A program made the position numbers and the translations under genes. DNA of 64,000 bases from Chondromyces crocatus (lineage in GTDB: Bacteria; Myxococcota_A; Polyangia; Polyangiales; Polyangiaceae), in NCBI RefSeq assembly GCF_001189295.1, contig NZ_CP012159.1, positions 5,162,525 through 5,226,524 on the forward strand. Reading direction: 5' to 3'. The notes under the pieces were generated by a model. It made no database searches. It was not told the DNA's origin and was given only the letters and a program-made list of their open reading frames with translations. Positions 51,496-61,029 of the stretch are shown here, piece after piece (the stretch's first letter is position 1; each line of letters begins with the position of its first letter).

Positions 51496-54400
51496 CGCAC
51501 CACCTCCTGCGCCCCGCGCGCATCTCGACGTCTGCGCAGCGCGAACGCGAGGGCCAGACCGACCCCGGCGAGCCCGCCCCATCCGCGACGCTCCCCGGCG
51601 CCGGGACCGACCTCGCAGCTGCATCCGCCGCCGCCCGTGGGCAGGCCCCAGACGCCGCCCTCGTCGCCGCCCTGACCATTCGGGCCGCCCGAGCTGGTGG
51701 ACGTCGCGCCGCCCGTCCCGGTCCCGTTGCTGCTCGAGCCACCCGAGCCGCCGACCCCGGACGACATCTCGCCCTCGAAGCAGCTCCCCTCGCGGCAGAT
51801 CTGACCCTCGGGGCAGATGACGCCCGAGCAGGGGCAGTCGATGCACTGGCCAGCGGCGTTGCAGCACCCGCTGGCGCAGTCCGCGGGGCACTGCACACAG
51901 GCCGGCGGTGTCGCGGTCGTGTCGCAGGCCTGCCCGGCCGTGCAGCCCGGCGTGCAAGCGACCTGGCATTCCCCCTGCTGGCATGCCTGCCCGTCAGGGC
52001 AGCTCACCCCCACACACGACGGGATGCACTCCGCGCTCGACCAGTCCGTGCTCGGCTTGCAGGCCTGATCGGCAGGGCAGGGCGCCGTCTCACCCGACGT
52101 GGGCACGCAGGGATTGGTCCGGCAGACGCCGTCGTGGCACGCCTCGGCGCAGCCACCCGTGCAGGGGATCGACCAGCAGCTCACGTCGGTCACGCACTGT
52201 CCCGCGTGCGGCCCGATCCGCGCGCACTGCTGCCCTGGGCTGCAGACCACGCCGAAGCACGGCTCCTGGCACCCATTCTGACCCTTGCACACGCACTCTG
52301 GCACCTGACCGCACTGCGACGCGGCGGAACCCGCGGGCGCGCAGACCACGTGGTTGCCCGCGCCGGTCACCGTCCGGGTCGCGCAGTTGCCGCAGATGAG
52401 TTCCAGATCCGGCACGCAGTAGTGCCCGGTGGCGCCTCCAGGGCTGCTCGTGGCCTCCACGCAGCGCTGCCCTGGCGGACAGGGGAACTCGCCGCTGGCG
52501 CACGGCGGCGCGCATCCGCAGCCGTTGGGCCCTTGCACGCACTCCTTGCCCGCGCTGCACAGCGACCCACCCGCGGGCGGATTGTCGACCATGCCGTCGC
52601 AGTTGTTGTCCTGGCAGTCGCAGAGCTCGGTGTGCGGGAGCTGCCCTCCCTGGCACTGGACGCTCCCGTTCAGGCACACGTAGACCCCTTGCGAGCAGGT
52701 CCCGACTGCCTCACCGCACGGCTGACCGATCACCCCCTGGCCGGTGATGCCGTCGGGCGCCGGCCCAGGCTCGTCGATGATCCCATCGCAGTCGTTGTCG
52801 ATGCCGTCGCAGACCTCGGGCTGCGGGCCTACCCCGCCCACGCAGACCGCGGCACCGCTCGCATCGCACTGGAGCACCCCGGGCATGCAGGGCGCTGCCG
52901 TGCGCACCCCCGGGAAGAGCGTCGTGTCGTAGCTCGGCTGGCAAGGTCCACCCACCAGCGCGTCTTCGTCGGTCTGCCCGTCGCAGTCGTTGTCGAGGCC
53001 ATCGCAGATCTCCGTCTGCGGCCCGACACTCCCCACGCAGGACAGCACGCCGCCCGCGCAGGCCAGCGTCCCTGGCACGCACTCGCCGACGTCGCTGCCG
53101 CAGGGCAACCCGACCTGCGGGATGTTCCCCTCGTCGATCTGCCCGTTGCAGTTGTTGTCGACCCCGTCGCACACCTCGGCGAACGGCAGCGTCCCACCCT
53201 GGCACTGCCACCCGCCGCCCGAGCACACCAGCGTGCCTCGGTTGCACGGCGGCGCCAGGCTCCCGTTGCCACTGCACGACGCGCCCGCCGGCGGGCACCA
53301 CGTCACGCTCGGCGAGCCCGGAGGCCACTGGCAGCAGTTGCCCGGCATGTTCCAGCATCCCGTCTGGCCCGCAGGCGGCGCGTCCGCGAGCGGCGCATTG
53401 TCGATCGCGCCATCGCAGTTGTTGTCGACGCCGTCGCAGACCTCGGGCTGTGGCCCGACACCCCCCTGGCAGACGAGCACTCCGTTGACGCACGCCGTGG
53501 TCCCTGCCTGGCAGGGCGCCTGATCGATGCCGCACGACTGGCCGACGCCGAGTACATCCTCGTCGATCAGCCCATCACAGTCGTTGTCGATGCCGTCGCA
53601 GATCTCCGGGCTGGGCCCGACGTAGCCCTGGCACACGCCGTTGCACGGCTGCGAACCCTGTCGGCACTGGCTCGTCCCACCGAACACCAGCCCAGGCGGC
53701 GCACCTGGCGGCACGCAGGCCGTGGGCGGCACCTGGTCGTCGACGATGCCGTTGCAGTTGTTGTCGATGCCGTCGCAGATCTCTGCCTGCGGGTTGTTGT
53801 TGCACTGGCTGAACCCACCCGGCACGCACGCGCCCGGATACGGCACCGCCTGTGGCGTGCAGGAAGCCGTCCCCGCGCAGTTCGGCGGACTCGCGAGCCC
53901 GCACGCGACGGGCGCGATCCCGTTGTCCGCAATGCCATCACAGTCGTTGTCGCACCCGTCGCACACCTCGACGCTCGGCACGCAGAGGTTGCAGCCGTTC
54001 AGGCCCTCGTCGATCGCGCCGTCGCAGTCGTTGTCGCGACCATCGCAGACCTCTGGCGACGGGCACTGCAGCGGGCTGCCGCACTTGAGCATCCCCTCGT
54101 CCACGCCGAACTGGCAGTTGTTGTCCGCCTCGTCGCAGATCTCCCCCGGGTTGTAACAGAGCCCGGTGATCGGGTTCTGCGACTGCGGCACCGTGGTGCA
54201 GGGCAGCAAGGCCAGGTTCCCGCCAGGGTTCGCCGACGTGATCGACGCCGTGTAGTTGTTGAGGCACGTCGTGCGCTGGGCCGGTGTCGCCCACGCGCAG
54301 CACTGCCCGGCGGGTTTCACGTTGCAGTAGTGCCGGTAGCCCTCGTCGATGCACCCGTTGCAGTTGTTGTCGACGTTGTCGCACACCTCCGGCGCGACCG

Positions 54401-55448
54401 ACCCGCTGATGATGTTGGAGAGCGCGATGCTGAGCTGGGCCTCGTTCGTCGCGCGCTGGGCCGAGAACGTCCCACCAGCGTTCGCGATCTGGTTGGCCGC
54501 GTCGCCAGCGTCACCGAAGTCGATGACGAACGTGCGCACACGCCAGAAGATCCCGTCTTTCGTGAAGCCGTTGTACAGCGCCGCCGCGGCCGCGACGGCG
54601 TCCGCTGGCTGGTCGCACGTCTCGCCCCCGTCGGTCACCAGGATGACGTTCACCGAGCGACACCCACGCTCCCCGTTCGCCGTGCTCGTCAGCGGAGAGG
54701 GGTACGTCGGGGGGCCCGAAGGTGGCAACTGCCACTGGTCCTGGTAGTACGTGTGCAGCCCGCGGAGGATGCCGTTGAGCGGCGTGCAGCCCGTGGCGAA
54801 CAGCTCCCGGTTGTCCGAGCAGTCGTTGTCCACGTACGCGAGCAGATCCGCCACGTTGCTCGGCGGGTTGAGTCCGATGTCCTGCGGCAGCGGCACCAGG
54901 ATGTTCGCGCCACGCCGCGTCGACGAGTTCGGCGCGCCAGGCGTCGGCTCCCACCCGCAGCCGCTGTCGCAGGTGAGTCCGGCCCCGTTGTTCGGGTTCC
55001 CTTGATCCCCCCCGCTGTTGTTCGGCAGATCGGCGTACGTGCAGAGGTGCGTGAACGGGTTCGGGTTGATGAACTGGCACGGCGACTGGTTGCCCGTGCA
55101 GGTCAGCATCCGCCGCGCGAACGTCGCGAGACCGAAGTTCGCCTGCCCGCTGAAGGCCTGCACCGTCTTGCGGATGGCGCAGCGCCCGTGCCCCAGCCGG
55201 TCGTTCGGGTAGGCACACGAGTTGTTCCCGTTGACCGTGATGGTCATCGAGCCCGACGTGTCCATCGCCAGCATGAAGTAAGGCTTCGCCGGCGGTGGCC
55301 AGTGCGCAGGGTTCGGTGAGCTGCAGTCGTACTGCGCATGGGCCGGCGAGGAGACCAGCGCCGTGAGCGCGCTCGCCACCCCAGCCAACGCCACGGTCAT
55401 CGCCCAACGAGGGACCTGAGCCCTCCAACGGTGTGTGCTTCTCGTCAT
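51492..55448 (-). CDS. Giant VWA/DNNCNG-repeat surface protein with sorting tail (duplicate unit 2)
   Basis: The 1318-residue protein parallels the gene at 44358-48341. It has a signal peptide cleaved near AHA/QYD (residue 38), a VWA domain with DTSGSM at residues 63-68 and NVILVTDGGETCD, and eleven E(V/I/L)CDxxDNxCxG repeats. The Cys-rich region, the Gly/Ser spacer and a GCSCEVGPG plus hydrophobic plus Arg-rich tail complete it. The C-terminal 1000 residues are almost the same as unit 1, and the VWA region is the most diverged part. VWA domains with this motif bind ligands through a divalent metal, so an adhesion role is likely. It is the first gene of unit 2, with a candidate promoter 60 bases upstream, and may drive all four genes. 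Confidence 0.82.
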
Positions 55449-55508
55449 GAGCTGCCGGCCCTCTCTGGTGCGCAGCGATCAGGAGTCATCTGGAGCCGGA
55501 TCGACCTG

Positions 55509-55537
55509 ATTATCCCCAGATGATTTTTTATTCCCGA
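55509..55537 (-). promoter_or_regulatory. Candidate promoter of the unit-2 VWA gene
   Basis: On the minus strand GATAAT (55514-55509) is a good -10 box, preceded after 17 bases by TCGGGA, a weak -35, with an A-rich tract between. The start codon is about 60 bases downstream at 55448. Confidence 0.35.
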
Positions 55538-55876
55538 GCCTGGAATGCTCTCACGACTTTTGGATCGCCCACAAGCGGGGTCCCAGGTGCTTTTCATCGG
55601 TTTTCACCGAAAAAAGGCGCCCTTCCCCGTGCGGAACGGGCGCCTCGACCCCCCACCCGTCACCCACGGATCTCCCCACCCCTCCACGGCTGCCCACGGC
55701 GCACCCAGGAGCGCACCCTGGTCGGCCCCGGTGTCGACCTCCCGTGCCCCAGCACCCCCCGCGTATCCGGTCAGGTGTGGCCCCGCAGAGCGTGAGCCGA
55801 ACCGCCTCACCTCCCGAGGAGAGTTCCTGTGATGTGGAGGCGCCATCCCCCAAGGTCACTCATGCGCTCGAGGGAA

Positions 55877-56214
55877 CTCAGGATTTGTCCGATTTTTGTA
55901 CTGCTACAGCAGTAGCAGGCTCAGGAGTTCTCTGAATTTTTATCTCGAGGGGGTCAGGTGACTCAGGAGATTTCCTAATTTTTATCTCATCGGGGTCAGG
56001 TGACTCAGGAGATTTCCTAATTTTTATCTCTGCACTCGTAAGGGATTCAGGAGTTCTCTGAATTTTTGTCTCGTCGGGGTCAGAGGGACTCAGGCATTCC
56101 CCTAATTTTTATCTCTGCACTCGTAAGGGACTCAGGAGATTTCCTAATTTTTATCTCGAGGGGGTCAGGTGACTCAGGAGTTCTCTGAATTTTTATCTCG
56201 AGGGGGTCAGGTGG
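55877..56214. repeat. AT-rich tandem array, eight units of 42-43 bp
   Basis: Units begin at 55877, 55920, 55962, 56004, 56046, 56089, 56131 and 56173. Each has the frame CTCAGGAG, then a short inverted-repeat core, AATTTTTATCTC, and a GC-rich tail. The core takes two main forms: AGGAGATTTCCT, a hairpin with GATT loop, and AGGAGTTCTCTG. The tail also takes two forms, GGGGTCAGGTGA and TGCACTCGTAAGGGA, combined in mosaic fashion. The first unit is degenerate. The T-rich runs stand out in otherwise GC-rich DNA. It is not CRISPR, because no unique spacers are present. Confidence 0.85.
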
Positions 56215-56893
56215 CTGAGGGGGGTCTCCGAGTCTCGAACGCACCAGGATCGGGCACAAACAGCACGAGAACTCGCGACATCACGCGAGCCGAGACGCGG
56301 AGAGGGACCACGGGTTCGGGCGTGGAGATGACCGGTCGATGCGCTGCATCCCGTGCCGCCGGGGCCACCACGCGTCGCGCTCGCCAGCGGCCCTCGACCC
56401 ACCAGGGGCAGACGGATCCAGAGCGGGTCCTTCGAAGGGGTAGGGACAGCGCTTCATGGCGGTCTCATTCCTCGTTCCTCTCCAGTCTTCGCGGGCGGGG
56501 TCGGATGGACCGCGGACCGTTGCGCTCACGAGTTGCTGGACGCGCCGGAGGGTCGGGAGCGTCGCGTTCATTCAAGGGAAGGCGCAGTGTGGGGCGACTC
56601 ACGCCCAGGTGTCGTGGCTGCTCGTGGCGCGGAGCGGTCCGTGGCGCGACCTGGGGTCGGCGTCGTGTCCTGGGTGATGGCTCGCGGTCCGAGGAGGCGT
56701 TTGCCTTGCTGGTAGCGAGATGCGATTGCCGCCGAGGGATGTCGTTCGTGCCAGTGCTGGCGTGGGTCGTGGTGACCGGGTGCAGACGCGGTTCGTGGCG
56801 GCCGGGAAGAGTGTGAGCCAGCTCTGAAGCGGCGCTCGCGGCACCCCGGATAGTGCTTGGACGAGGCGGCCCCTTGAAGTAGAGCCCACAGGG

Positions 56894-58270
56894 ATGCCCC
56901 GCGCCTCCCGCACCGGTCACGCCAGTGCCCGCGCGCCCTCACCTGCGACGAAGAAGTCCCGGCCTGGGGGTGCGTTCTCCAGCTCGAGCACGTCGCCTCC
57001 GCGGCCTCGGACCTCCTCGTCGCCGCCATCACGCGATGGTGTGCGCGCGGGAGCAGCGGGGACCGCCAAGGCCCGCACGTCGGCGGCGCCTGCGGCGCGG
57101 ACGCAAGGCAGCGTTTCGGGGCCTGCGTCGCAGCGCTTCGCCCCGTCGGCTGCGGAGGATGACGACCTCGACCCGGACTCGTCGTCTTCTCCCTTCGACG
57201 ACGGCGGGGCCAAGCGCGCGGTCCGTGGCCGCCCGCGCGGGCCGTTCACCCAGCACCGTCGCCTCGATGCTCTCCGCAGCTTGCTCCAGAAGCATCCGGC
57301 GGGGCTGACCATCTACGATCTCGCGCGTGAGCTCGACGTCACGCCGCGCTCCCTCCGGCGCTACCTGGCCGAGGTGCGGCGCGAGCTCGACCTCATCTCC
57401 GCGCCCGTGCGCCCTGGCGGGCCTCGCCTCTGGCGGCTCTCGCCGAGCGAGGCCCCGCGCCGCGTCGAGATGCGCCGCACCCAGGCGTACGCACTCCTCG
57501 CGGCCCGCCGCCTGTTCGAGCCGATGCGCGGCTCCACCCTGTTCGAGGAGATCGACCTGGCGACCCAGCGGCTCCTCGGTGTGGCCCGCCGCCCGGGCCG
57601 TGGCGCCAACGCGGGCGTCGCCGATGCCCGCCTCGAAGAGCGCTTCCTCTACCTGCCCTTCGCGCCCAAGGACTACGCCTCGAAGACCGAGGAACTCGAC
57701 GACCTCTTCCAGGCCGTCGCCGATCTCCGCCCGCTGCGCTGCCGCTACCGTCGCGCGAAGGGCTCCGAGGAGCGCGTCACCATCCACCCCTACGCGCTGG
57801 TCCTCTACAAGGACGCCATCTACTGCGTCGGCCTCCACGCCCAGAAGGGCGAGCTGCGCACGTTCCTCCTCGACCGGATGCGCGACACCGAGTGCGCCGT
57901 GACCGAGCGCTTCGATCTGCCCGAGGATTTCTCCATCGACGATCACTTCCAGGGCCAGTTCGGCATCTGGCGCGGTGGTGAGCCCCGGCGCGTCATCATC
58001 GACTTCGACGAGCGCGTCACCGAGTTCGTGCGGACGCGTAACGTGCACCCCTCGCAGAAGATCACCAGCCTGCCTGGCGGCGGCGTGCGGCTGACCATGG
58101 AGATCGGCGACACGACCGAGCTGACCACCTGGGTGCTCGGCTTCGGCGAGACCGCGCGCGTGGTGGAGCCGCCGGACCTGGTGGAGCGGGTGAAGAAGGA
58201 GCTGCGAGGCGCCCTCGCCCTCTACGAAGCCGCTCCTGTCTCCGCGCCGATCCGCGAAGAAGCGAACTGA
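56894..58270 (+). CDS. WYL-domain transcriptional regulator
   Basis: The 458-residue product has a disordered basic N terminus of about 115 residues. A DeoR-like helix-turn-helix lies at about residues 122-165 (LDALRSLLQKHPAGLTIYDL ARELDVTPRSLRRYLAEVRR). A central region follows, and the WYL domain lies at about residues 275-360 (YRRAKGSEERVTIHPYALVL YKDAIYCVGL, then LRTFLLDRMRDTECAVTERF). A WCX-like C-terminal extension completes it. WYL regulators sense nucleic acid or nucleotide-type ligands and often control defence or DNA-damage genes. It lies beside the repeat array and is followed 150 bases later by the convergent KamA-like gene. Its target is unknown. Confidence 0.9.
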   Translation: MPRASRTGHASARAPSPATKKSRPGGAFSSSSTSPPRPRTSSSPPSRDGVRAGAAGTAKARTSAAPAARTQGSVSGPASQRFAPSAAEDDDLDPDSSSSPFDDGGAKRAVRGRPRGPFTQHRRLDALRSLLQKHPAGLTIYDLARELDVTPRSLRRYLAEVRRELDLISAPVRPGGPRLWRLSPSEAPRRVEMRRTQAYALLAARRLFEPMRGSTLFEEIDLATQRLLGVARRPGRGANAGVADARLEERFLYLPFAPKDYASKTEELDDLFQAVADLRPLRCRYRRAKGSEERVTIHPYALVLYKDAIYCVGLHAQKGELRTFLLDRMRDTECAVTERFDLPEDFSIDDHFQGQFGIWRGGEPRRVIIDFDERVTEFVRTRNVHPSQKITSLPGGGVRLTMEIGDTTELTTWVLGFGETARVVEPPDLVERVKKELRGALALYEAAPVSAPIREEAN

Positions 58271-58290
58271 CACCGCTGGCGAGCGCGGTG
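58271..58290 (+). terminator. Short hairpin after the WYL regulator
   Basis: CACCGC at 58271-58276 pairs with GCGGTG at 58285-58290 around an 8-base loop, starting directly after the stop codon. No U-tract is present. Confidence 0.35.
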
Positions 58291-58420
58291 GACGTGCGGC
58301 GGCGCAGACGGTGCGCCGAGACGGCGACGTGCTCGTTTGGCTTCCGAGGTGGGTGAGAGGGGCGCGAGGGTGTCGCGCCAGGAGAGAGACGTAAGGAGAG
58401 GCTGGCGAGGGCCTGTGACG

Positions 58421-59836
58421 TCAGTCGGGGCGACCGCGGCCCGGCTCGCGCACGCGGCTCAGGGCGTCGTCGATCATCACCTGGTGCTGGCTGGGATCGG
58501 CCCAGCGGGCCTGGCCCTCGGGGGGGAGCAGGTCGATCGGATCGAAGTAGATGTAGCGCTGGCCGGGCTTCACGCTCGGGGCCTGGTAGATGGAGATGCC
58601 CGTCTCGCGGTCGTAGAACTCGTACGAGTGGGCGTCGCGCTTGCCGCCGCCGCCAGGGGCGTCGACGACGAAGGTCGGGGTGTTGAAGCCCGCCGTCGTG
58701 CCGCGCACGTGCTTCTCGAGCATGAGGCCCGTCTCCAGCGTGGTGCGCAGGTCTTCGACGCCCTGCACGAGATCGTGGACGTACACGTAGTAGGGATGCA
58801 CGTGGATCTGGCCGAGGCGCTTCACGAGGAGCTTCATCGTCTCGGGGGTGTCGTTCACGCCGCGCTGGAGCACCGACTGGTTCCGGATGGTGATGCCGCG
58901 CTCGAAGAGGCGGTTCATCGCGTCACGGGTGATGCCGGTGATCTCGTTCGGGTTGTTGAAGTGCGTGTGGAGGACGACCTCCTTGTGCAGCTTGCGCCCG
59001 AGATCCACGCCGCGCGTCACCGCGTCGACCCACTCGTCGTCGGTGAGGATCTTCTGCGGCATGACGGCCGGGCCCTTGGTGGCCACGCGGATGCGCTGGA
59101 TGTTGGGCATCTCCAGCAGCGTGGTCAGGATGAGCGTGATCTGCTCGGGCCGCAGGTTGTAGGCGTCGCCGCCGGAGACCACGATGTCCTCCAGCTCGGG
59201 GCGCGAGGCGATGTACTCGAACGCTTGCTTCCAGCGCGCTTCGTCGACGCGGAAATGCGTCTTCTCCACCTCTTCCGTGTCGATGCCCACCGCGTAGCTG
59301 CGCGTGCAGAAGCGGCAGTAGACGGGGCAGGTGTCGAGCGGCAGGAAGAGCGCCTTGTCCGGGTAGCGGTGCGTCAGGCCAGGGACGGGGGCGTCCGCGC
59401 GCTCGTGGAGCGAGTCGAGGCCGAGCTTGGGGTGGTCGGGCAAGAGGCGCGACGCCAGCGGGATGAACTGGATGCGCAGCGGGTCGTCGTACGGGTCGTT
59501 CCAGTCGATGAGCGACAGCATGTAGGGCGACACGCGCAAGCTCATGGGCGCGCGCTGGAAGCCCTCGGTCGCGTCACGGATGAACTCTTCGGAGACCAGG
59601 GAGCGCAGCGCGTCGAGCAGCTTGTCGGGGCGCGTGATCGACTTCTTGGACTGCCACTTGTGATCGAGGAACTGCTCCTCGGTGACGTCGGCGTACGCGG
59701 GGATGCGCCGCCAGTCGGGGGCGTCGATGAAGTTCTTGTGGCGCAGCGTCGCCGGGTCGACGGGCGGCTTGAGCGGCACGATGCCGGACGGCTTCGTGCC
59801 CAGCTCGATGAGAGGAGTGGGGGTGGTGGCGGTCAT
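58421..59836 (-). CDS. KamA-family radical SAM aminomutase
   Basis: The 471-residue protein belongs to the lysine 2,3-aminomutase family. The radical SAM cluster motif CPVYCRFC has Cys170, Cys174 and Cys177. DIVVSGGDAYNLRPEQITLI follows, then VVLHTHFNNPNEITG, VLQRGVNDTPE, and HPYYVYVHDLVQGVEDLRTT, which are characteristic of KamA-like enzymes that use 4Fe-4S, S-adenosylmethionine and pyridoxal phosphate to move an amino group. The N-terminal 90 residues and the short C terminus fit the length of the family (about 420-470). Whether it acts on lysine, glutamate or another amino acid is not clear. No beta-lysine pathway genes are adjacent. Confidence 0.88.
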   Translation of the reverse strand: MTATTPTPLIELGTKPSGIVPLKPPVDPATLRHKNFIDAPDWRRIPAYADVTEEQFLDHKWQSKKSITRPDKLLDALRSLVSEEFIRDATEGFQRAPMSLRVSPYMLSLIDWNDPYDDPLRIQFIPLASRLLPDHPKLGLDSLHERADAPVPGLTHRYPDKALFLPLDTCPVYCRFCTRSYAVGIDTEEVEKTHFRVDEARWKQAFEYIASRPELEDIVVSGGDAYNLRPEQITLILTTLLEMPNIQRIRVATKGPAVMPQKILTDDEWVDAVTRGVDLGRKLHKEVVLHTHFNNPNEITGITRDAMNRLFERGITIRNQSVLQRGVNDTPETMKLLVKRLGQIHVHPYYVYVHDLVQGVEDLRTTLETGLMLEKHVRGTTAGFNTPTFVVDAPGGGGKRDAHSYEFYDRETGISIYQAPSVKPGQRYIYFDPIDLLPPEGQARWADPSQHQVMIDDALSRVREPGRGRPD

Positions 59837-60068
59837 GTGGTGTGGCCCTCGCCCTTCGGAAAACGTGGTGTCTTACGGGTTCTAGTGGGCCGGCTCGACT
59901 TGCACAACCCCTGTCCGAAGGTCCAGGAGATCCGCCGGTTCCAGGGGTTCTAGCCTGGTTTCGGGTCGTGACGCGCGGCGCATGGAGTCGGCGCGGGGAG
60001 CGGGTGGGCGACGACGAGGAGCGTCATGCGTGGCGCGACGCGTTGTGACGGGTGCGGCGAAGTGCCGC

Positions 60069-60818
60069 TCAGGGTTCGGTCGACGCAGCGGTGGCGTCGC
60101 GGTTCGCGCGGTAGCGGGCGTAGTACGTACGGACGCGGGTCACGTAGGTCTGCGTCTCCTGGTAAGGCGGAATTCCGTTGTAGCGGAGGACCGCCCCTTC
60201 GCCGGCGTTGTACCCGGCGATGGTGAGATCGAGATCTCCGTTGAAGACGTTGGCCAGCACGCGGAGGTAGCGGGTGCCTCCGAAGATGGCCTCGCGTGGA
60301 TCGAAGGCATCGCGGACCTGCATGCGCAACGCGGTGGGCGGCATGAGCTGCATCAGGCCCTGCGCACCGGCGGGGGACACGGCGCGCGGGTCGTAGTCGC
60401 TCTCCACCTTGATGACGGCGCGGATCAGCTCTTCGGGGATCTGGTACAGCGTCCCCGCCTGGCGGATCCAGGCGTCGTAGCGGGTGAAGCGATCGAGGCT
60501 GCGATCGCTGGGGAGCGTGGGGGTGATGCCGTTCCGCGAGGTGCCGCGTCGCTCCTGGGATTTGAGGTACAGCTTGAACTTGGGGTCGGCGCCGGCGCGG
60601 TTGGAGAAGTGGGTGACGCCGTCCGCGTCGGTGTACATGTAGATGTCGGCCTCGGCGCGGCCGGGGCACAGCGAGACGCAGAACGCGAGGGCGCCGAGCA
60701 CCGTGGCGGCGCGGGTGAGGCGCGCGCGGCCGCCAGCGGCGCGAGGTGCGGCGGCGCGAGGTTCGGCGGCGCGAGGTTCGGCGGCGCGAGGGCGGGGGGC
60801 GGTGGTGCCGGGCTTCAC
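60069..60818 (-). CDS. Lytic transglycosylase (SLT domain) with N-terminal DUF4124-like region
   Basis: The 249-residue product should cleave the peptidoglycan glycan backbone to anhydro-muropeptides. It starts with an unusual cytoplasmic stretch of 34 residues with repeated AAEPR units, then a hydrophobic signal segment (RAATVLGALAFCVSLCPGRA). A DUF4124-like strand (IYMYTDADGVTHFSNRAGAD) is followed by the SLT domain. Catalytic Glu139 lies in VIKVESDYD, followed by GAQGLMQLMP and AGYNAGEGAV. The GTG at 60818 is the start, but the long basic N-region is odd for a signal peptide. Confidence 0.88.
   Translation of the reverse strand: MKPGTTAPRPRAAEPRAAEPRAAAPRAAGGRARLTRAATVLGALAFCVSLCPGRAEADIYMYTDADGVTHFSNRAGADPKFKLYLKSQERRGTSRNGITPTLPSDRSLDRFTRYDAWIRQAGTLYQIPEELIRAVIKVESDYDPRAVSPAGAQGLMQLMPPTALRMQVRDAFDPREAIFGGTRYLRVLANVFNGDLDLTIAGYNAGEGAVLRYNGIPPYQETQTYVTRVRTYYARYRANRDATAASTEP
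60735..60794. repeat. 15-bp tandem repeat in the transglycosylase N terminus
   Basis: Four copies of a 15-base unit GGCGGCGCGAGGTTC and variants run in frame at 60735-60794. On the minus strand they encode Ala-Ala-Glu-Pro-Arg-type units before the signal segment. Slippage here would change the N-region length in steps of five residues. Confidence 0.75.
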
Positions 60819-61029
60819 GGGGTGGCTTCAGGATAGAAGCTGTCCGGTGGGTCGCGCAAAGGATCGCCACCTCGATCCGGGCGGGTTGCCAACTTGTCGC
60901 GTCGTGGGCGTTCCGTGCCGGATCGGCACGCCGCAGGAACGCGGGTCGGTGCCAGGCTGGCAGGCGCTCGGTGGGCGCTCATCACGGCGGTCGCCGGCTG
61001 CCAGCGCGTGGCTGCGGAGGGCGCTGCCG

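Larger units (their letters stand above)
55449..56893. other. Large intergenic region with repeat array
   Basis: About 1.45 kb between the divergent VWA gene (-) and WYL regulator (+). The part near 55449 holds a candidate promoter of the VWA gene, and 55877-56214 is the 42-bp tandem array described separately. The rest is GC-rich with frames dominated by Arg, Gly, Ser and Pro and no recognisable protein. Confidence 0.6.

Noticed and set aside
55877-56214. CRISPR array
   Set aside because: The intervals between conserved parts are themselves repeated in two forms, units are directly tandem and no cas genes are present.
56169-56816. Plus-strand frame of 215 codons overlapping the end of the repeat array
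   Set aside because: It begins inside the tandem array and is dominated by Arg, Gly and Ser, with no protein-like pattern.
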